Assembly (NCBI GenBank): GCA_009792885.1
Contig: WMCF01000016.1
Span: 12,460,254 to 12,524,253 of the forward strand
Length of the DNA stretch: 64,000 bases
Direction: 5' to 3'
Source of the DNA: Eremophila alpestris peregrina
Taxonomy: Eukaryota; Chordata; Aves; Passeriformes; Alaudidae
Part shown: positions 57,801-64,000 of the stretch, in pieces
Position numbering within the stretch: the stretch's first letter is position 1
Layout of the letters: every line of letters begins with the position of its first letter
Notes under the pieces: model-generated
Databases searched by the model: none
What the model was told of the DNA's origin: nothing
Seen by the model: the letters and a program-made list of their open reading frames with translations, nothing else
Program-made: the position numbers and the translations under genes

Positions 57801-60800
57801 CTGACAAACACCCTGAAACCTGCAGCAACAAACCCAGATTTTTTGGCCAGGCAAGCTGCAGTGGCAATAAGTTACTATGTAAGTTCTGCCCAGAGCTTGG
57901 CTCATTCTTGTATTTGTCAAAGGGTGTTTTGGGTTGACTTTTTCTTGGGACTTGGAGTAATATGGGAGTGAAGAAAAGATGCCTCAAACAGGGCAGTGAC
58001 ACATGCAAAAAGAAACAGTGAAAAATGAGAAGACAAGGATCTTAAGGAAAAATCATAACAAAGATCACATACAGGCTACCCACTTGTGCCAGCTCAGCTT
58101 TTGGGGTGTTTTTCTAGACTCAGTTAATATATAGCACAGGTTTCCCTTCAGTTAGGAAAAACATTAAAAATATATTAATCATCCTTAAACAAAAAAACAT
58201 GTGTTTGAATGACAGGGGAAAAGCATACAACATCAAAGTAGATATTTCTGAATTTTGAGCACTCTGTCCATACCTTCCTCCTGAAGTAATTCCTAACATT
58301 TAAAAACATCTCTGCCATCCCCAGGCCTGGCACTGGTGCCTGTGGACTGCTGTGCTGGGCTCCAAGTTTAGGGGAGGGAGCTGGTACTCTGGGCATTTGC
58401 AAGATGATGCCTCCATGTCTTACCTATGTATCTAAATAATTCAGATTCAGCTCAGAATCCTTGAGAAGAGGACTGTGTCTTCTCTCCCAGCAGATGTGAT
58501 GGAGTAGCTGTGCTTTCAGAAGCAGCAGTATGACCTCCAGCTTGCCTTTAATGTGGGGAGTTGTTTGTCATCCACTGCAGCAGCATCCAGTGACAGAAGG
58601 GACAAGAATGCAGCAGGGGAGTGGGAACGGACCTATTCTCATACAGCTTGGGGATATCTAAACAAGCTCAATTGGGGCTGTAAATGCAGAGCAGTTGCTG
58701 TGGGCACCAAAACTGCCCTTGTTCACCAGGCACTGAGAGGTCTCTGTTTATGCAACATTAAAGCACGTCAGGATTAGAAACCCAGTGCTTTTAGCACTGT
58801 AACAGAGGTGAGTGGTCCCTGAGCACTGAGCCTCCCTTAACTGTAACAGCCAGACTTAGAAAGACTTCAACATGCATTTTATCTGGCCTCTATTCAGGAA
58901 CCATGTGGGCAATTGAAACAGCTGCTTCACTGAGGTCCATGAGATAGAGACACCAAAGATGCTTTCTGAACTAGGTCCCAATTGTGTGGTCAGAGGAAGG
59001 GGAGGGGAAGAAACAGCAAACTAGAAGGAAAAAGAAGAAAGGATTTCAGAATAGAAATTTGTCCATATTTACTCTCAGATACAACTCAAGAGGTGTCAGA
59101 ATAATAACCTTAAATTTAAAAATACTCAATAGATATTGCACTTGGGAGAAAGGGGCAGGCTTATATCAGAGGAACATGAGTGTAAAAGAAAACAGATTTT
59201 GAGAATTTCTTCTCACTTTGGTTATTATAATCTGGTTGCTAAATTTGTCTGAGAGAAATCTTTTCAGAAAAGGACTTCATAGCTAGTTCTAGGTGAACAT
59301 TTGACTTGACTGAAATGAGAAATTAGTATGTGAAATGAACAACTTGGTGCTGTGTTCAGCAAGAAGAGAGTCAGCTTCATAAAACATCAGAGCACATAAA
59401 TGAGGCTATGGAGCTCACTTGTTCTCTTTGTGGAGCTTTCCACCCATGCATGAATCACAGCAGCCCCTGAAGAGTCACACCCCATCCCAAAGGTAATAGG
59501 CTGCTCCATGGCAGCTTTTTGGCAATTAATGAGCAATTGTTAGAGAAGACAGGGTCAAAAAGCCATATTTCAGTCTGGGAGCAGAAGGGATGAGCAGATG
59601 GGGGAGTTCATTCCCAGCCTTGAGCCACCTTTGAGATAGTCCAGTGTCTGGGAGCTTCCCATTGGTATGGAAGGGGCAGCTCCAACAGAATATATTGCTT
59701 TTTGCAAGGTGCTCCTCTGGCAGAGATCAACAAAACCAGCACTCAGTCCTCCCCCAGTACTACAGGTCCTCAGGCCACTGTGCAGAGCAAACATCCCTTT
59801 TCCCTGTTTTGGTTTTCTCAGACGTGCAGAACTATTCTTAGAAATCCTCTTTCTACCCTCATTATCTACTTTGTCTATCTTGTATTGCAGCACGTTATTT
59901 TCCTTGAACAACATCTGAAACATGCCAACATATCCAGCACAGCTAATTTGCAGACCAGCAAACTTGTTTTCAGCACCTTCTAATCTCTTAGAGAAAGACT
60001 CCGCTTAATTTTCTGCAGCAGAGCCAGTCTGTGAGGAGTCTGTTCTTTCATGGCTCAAACCCTGTCCTGAAGCACCAGGGGTTTCACATCTGACATACCC
60101 ATATGCCACTCAGGACTTGCAAGAATGGATACAATTCCATTTACTGCCAGACTGCTTGGGTGGTGTTGGAAGTTTGTTTTTAAACATGATGAAAACAGAA
60201 GCCCTACTTACCCCTTTCTCCAGTGTCACCTCAGCAATCATAAAAAATTTCCAAAAGAGGCACAGCCAAGCAGCCAGAGACAAGTGACTGCATGGTCTGA
60301 CTGTCTCTCTCTTCCCTGTGAACTGATGGGGAGGAAGAAATGACCCTTGGGCCTGTGTTTTTGAAAGTGTAACAGGTGAAAAAGGAACTAGTACATTTAT
60401 GGAGAATTAATCCTTTGGGGACTGTTAAAACCTATGGTGCAGGTGAAGTCCCTGGCTCTGGATGTCCTTATGACTGGAAGTTCAAACAGCCAGTGGTGGA
60501 GAGGGTGCCACTGACACTTGTCTTTAGGTGTATCTTCAGATTCAGATGAACTCTCTCCTTGGCTGCCAGGGCTGCTGTCAGAGGCACTACAGAGCTGGGT
60601 GAACCTTTGGTCTGATGCAGTACTGACACCCTTGTTTGAAAAGCTTAGGTCTTGTCATCTTAAGGAAGTGAGCAAGTTTCTTTTGCAAACTTAGAAGAGC
60701 CACTCTCACCATTTAAAGTACACTTCCTTGCTTACCATACTCCTGGTTGTAGAAGACCTCTGAGACTGGAGAGCACCAGGAACTCAAAATCAGTGCTTTA

Positions 60801-63779
60801 GGGTATACTGCATGAAATTATGGGTCTAAAAATTCCAGTAATGCATCCAGTATCTATTGCTCCTCTCACTTTGTTCAGCCCCTGAAGAAAAAGACAAATG
60901 CCCTTTTCTTTCTATGCTAATTGGAACGAGGAAGGAGATAGCTGGTAAAACCTACTGATAAGATTTAGACAGAGGTGCCAACAATTCCCAAGAAGATGTG
61001 GAACATAAAATGTAAAGCTTTTCCCAGAAGAGCAATTTCTAACCACACTGCTAATTCTGCAAGACAAATGCAAGAGAAGTACTTTCTGTTTACTCTGTCA
61101 AATCAACTTCAAACGCAGGGCAGACCTCCTTTACTCCCAGACATAGACAGGGACACTGCTGTGATGTCAAATTTGTCCACCACAGCTCCAGCATGTTTTG
61201 CTTTCTAATTTATGGGTTGTCATTTGTTATGCAGTTTCCCTGTTCCCAGACCTTCCACACAGCACATTGCTAACGAGCTCCTTGTCCCTGAAGATAGGTA
61301 TTGATAAATGCTGGGCAGGCAGCAGGCTGCCCTTTATAGAGAAGCTTCCTCCCAGTAAAAGCTGTAATGGCAGCAGATGTATTGTAGAATCAAATGGGAT
61401 CAATATGTTCTGCTCAGACTGAAGACAGTGAGGCTTACTCTGAGCAAAGCAGAGGTGAATTCCAAAAGAGATGTTCCAGGTCTCGTATAATGGGGATTAT
61501 GAGACCACTGAGCCACATAAGATATTTTAAAGCCTATTCAGCAAGTTTGCTGGCAAGCTTGCTGCATAATCAGGTATCAAATGGCCAGTGGTGTGGAGTC
61601 CATCCTGATAACTTCCTTGTTCACTGTGATATTGGATACAGGAGCCTCCACCAGAGTTTTGGAGAGTGCTACAGGAACTGCTTTCTGTCCCCCCTGTCTG
61701 TGAGGGCATTGCCTTTGCTGTGGTGTTCCTGTCAAAATCAGAAACTGCCACAAGTGACTCATTTTCCATGAGTGATGAGGATTCGAAAGGAAAATATAAA
61801 AAGAGTTAATGGAAGCAGGGGGATGTTTCTGAGTTAGTTGGCCATGTAAATTTTGAGTAGGGCTTCCCAAACATAACTTCCAATATTTGAGTTAAGTGAA
61901 TTAACAAGGAGCTATTGAAGCAATGAGCAATGAGCACTGGATATTTGGCTGCCACAATGTGGTTTTGATCACAGGCACATTGGAAGGACTGTATAAATTT
62001 CCTTTCTTTACAAAAGTCTTAAAGTACCTAATTTGGGTTTTGGGTTTTTTTCAAATTTGTGAGATAAAATATAACTACCCTTTTTTTTGGTATTGATTTT
62101 TACTCATCCTCTCAACACTCCTTTCCTGTGATGTGATCTAATTTTGTCTGCTTTCCTGATGGTAAATGAAAACATCCTGGGAATGCAATATGGGCACAGG
62201 CACAAACTTTAAAAGCAAGGAGTGATCAAAGGCAGTGCTGGCTAACCACTGAACAGCTTCTAATTGGAGAGCAAACTGAATGATAAGGAGTAATTATTCA
62301 TACATAAGCCACATAATTTAGACAAACAACTTGTAAAACACAGCAATCAACCTGCACTGTGATCTCTTTTTTAATTAGAAGTCATATTTGGGATCAGTGG
62401 GAGGATCCTTCTGGTTTAAAAGTGGGGAAAAATGCAAGCTTTTCATAATAATTCACCTGCTTATCTAGGTAAATGCAAGCCAAATGTGGCATTCTTGCCT
62501 TGCTGCATCATTGCAAAGAACTAACCTTGCCATAGTGGAGCTTGAATGTCTTTCCCTGTCTCAAAGGAGACACACAAAATATTCATGATGGTTTCTCTCT
62601 GTGTCACATTATGTGAAGTGTTGCACAGTTAATTTGCTTTCAGCACATATTGTAAAAGCCACTAGACTTTTGATTTCAATACAGAATTTAAACATCTCTT
62701 TTTCCAGGATATTATCATATATTTGTTGGTTGGTACTTTCTTTATTTCTGTATTTCTGGGGTTTTAAACATTTCTGGGTCCTTCCTGATATTTGCAGCAC
62801 TTCCTAATTAATGTGTCATGCATATTTAGTTAGTGTGCTGAGTGCTTCCACTTAGGGATATTAAAGATGTTAAATAAAATTGGTTCTAGTATTTATCCAG
62901 CAATCACTTGCTCTTTGCCCTTATAAAGACATTTATGACAACATGCTCTATCCATTGCAGTTTTTTTCCCCTCACTTAATATTCTGCTGCTATATTGGTC
63001 TTGGCTATTTCTAATGGAATCTTCCCCAAATTATAATCAAGAGTCTGATATTAAGAATCTGGACTTTTGTATAGAATTGAATTTTTAAAAATCTAATTGA
63101 ACTTGAGTCTTTTGGATTTTTCAGCTTGTCTAAAGCAATGTAACAATTTCTCCACTTGCAGCCTTGGTTGCTGCTGATTACTGTGTGCCATGGCAAGGCC
63201 TTTCATTATCTGTTTTGGCTGATTGCTTCATTGCTTCCTAAAGGTGGATTTATTGCACCATTCTTGCATGCACCTTTCCCTCCCTCCCAATGATTAGCCA
63301 TCCCTTTGCTTTCCTGCTCCTCCCACAGCTTGCTGCCAATTCCTGCTCTGCTTAATCTTTGGAAATTACTCAGTTGTTACTCATCATTCAACTGATACTG
63401 AAATATTTCGTTTCTGTTCAGTAAATATCAATTCTCAATACTAATACATCATGCTTGGAAAAAGACCAGTGCCATATTAAGAACCTATTAATGTACTGAA
63501 GTGAAATGACTCTCAGAAAGGAATAATTCATTCAAAATTTTAATGAGATCAGTTAATTTAGTTTTTGGAAATGGTCAAACTTGGTCTAACATTCAATTAT
63601 AGACACAGAATAAATCTTCTATTTATGATGCTTCTGAGAACACTCACTGCAAGGAAATTTTTTAAAAGACTTTTTTTTATCAATACAATCTCACTTTTTA
63701 GAGGCTCTTCATGAATGCAATATGATGAAAAATCATGGGAAAACAGAGTAGTGTTTGAGGATGCAAGATGGTTTAGGTG

Positions 63780-64000
63780 AACAGTGCAAATACTTGTAGT
63801 GCAGGCTGGGTTTCACTATGTTAAGGGAACCAGGGACTTTACATAAACTCCAGCTAGAGCAGAATGTGGCTGCCAGGTTTCTTATGAAAAGGAGATGACA
63901 GGAGCACATTCGATTTATTTTGAAAATGTATTGGCTGCCAGTCAAATACCATACTGGTTTTGAAATTGCTTTCCTTGTTTGTAAGGTGTTACACAGTCCC
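63780..64000 (+). mobile_element. Decayed L2-like LINE reverse-transcriptase fragment (continues past window)
   Basis: Frame from 63,848 reads LQLEQNVAARFL, then after an in-frame TGA, QEHI, then MYWLPVKYHTGFEIAF and CKVLHSP. These match the conserved C-terminal RT segment of L2/CR1-clade non-LTR elements (LQ..QN.AAR.L ... HI..L..LHWLPV..R..FK...L..K.LHG). The codon order is collinear over about 50 residues. At least one stop and many substitutions show an ancient, inactive copy. The left edge near 63,780 is a guess from weaker similarity upstream. Confidence 0.75.

Larger units (their letters stand above)
52260..63779. other. Downstream intergenic region, no gene recognised
   Basis: About 11.5 kb of mainly AT-rich sequence with short frames only and no splice-consistent coding series, RNA gene or mobile element that I recognise. 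It contains a small TA/TGCA palindrome (54,801-54,822) and a TCF/homeodomain motif cluster near 54.65 kb. Confidence 0.6.

Noticed and set aside
1..64000. CRISPR arrays, operons, tRNA or rRNA genes
   Set aside because: No direct-repeat/spacer arrays and no recognisable tRNA or rRNA sequence; the window is vertebrate nuclear DNA.

Overview
The window is vertebrate nuclear DNA, most likely avian. It carries one confidently identified protein-coding gene, WNT5A, on the + strand, in five exons between about 18.7 and 33.9 kb. The bird assignment rests on three things. A CR1 LINE 3' end lies at 51.9-52.3 kb. It abuts an LTR fragment that resembles the abundant avian ERVL-type solo LTRs. The WNT5A N-terminus also resembles what I recall of avian rather than mammalian WNT5A.

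Layout. (1) 1-4.85 kb: AT-rich, non-coding sequence with several AATAAA signals, ending in a textbook poly(A) signal and GT-rich element on the + strand. It is best explained as the 3' UTR of a tandem upstream gene. From remembered human 3p14 synteny (ERC2 upstream of WNT5A, same orientation) I infer ERC2, but no coding sequence of it is visible. (2) 4.85-16.2 kb: intergenic, no gene recognised. (3) 16.2-22.9 kb: WNT5A control region. It has a homeodomain-motif-rich AT block, then a broad CpG-rich domain containing a 26-bp minisatellite, a Z-DNA-prone TG/TA tract, an NRF1-type core promoter, exon 1 and the CpG-rich intron 1. (4) 19,773-31,514: WNT5A coding exons, joined CDS 1,158 nt, 385 residues. 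All 24 Wnt cysteines, the palmitoleoylated serine and four N-glycosylation sequons are intact. (5) 31.5-33.9 kb: 3' UTR, interrupted by a 70-N assembly gap. (6) 34-64 kb: gene-desert-like sequence with only simple repeats, the LTR/CR1 pair, and at the right edge a decayed L2-like LINE reverse-transcriptase relic that runs off the window.

WNT5A encodes a secreted, lipid-modified ligand that acts mainly through non-canonical (ROR/Frizzled, planar polarity, calcium) signalling. Regulation visible in the sequence includes several upstream ORFs in a long 5' UTR, a second in-frame start (Met21) with an optimal Kozak context, a CpG-rich intron 1 that may hold an alternative promoter, and Pumilio-type motifs and multiple poly(A) signals in the 3' UTR.

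I found no previously undescribed multi-gene system. The most interesting items are gene-level oddities (an MNP tripeptide expansion, a sharp GC3 step between exons 3 and 4, an overlapping uORF) and two strong hairpins in the upstream 3' UTR-like region. There are also two assembly artefacts in homopolymers.
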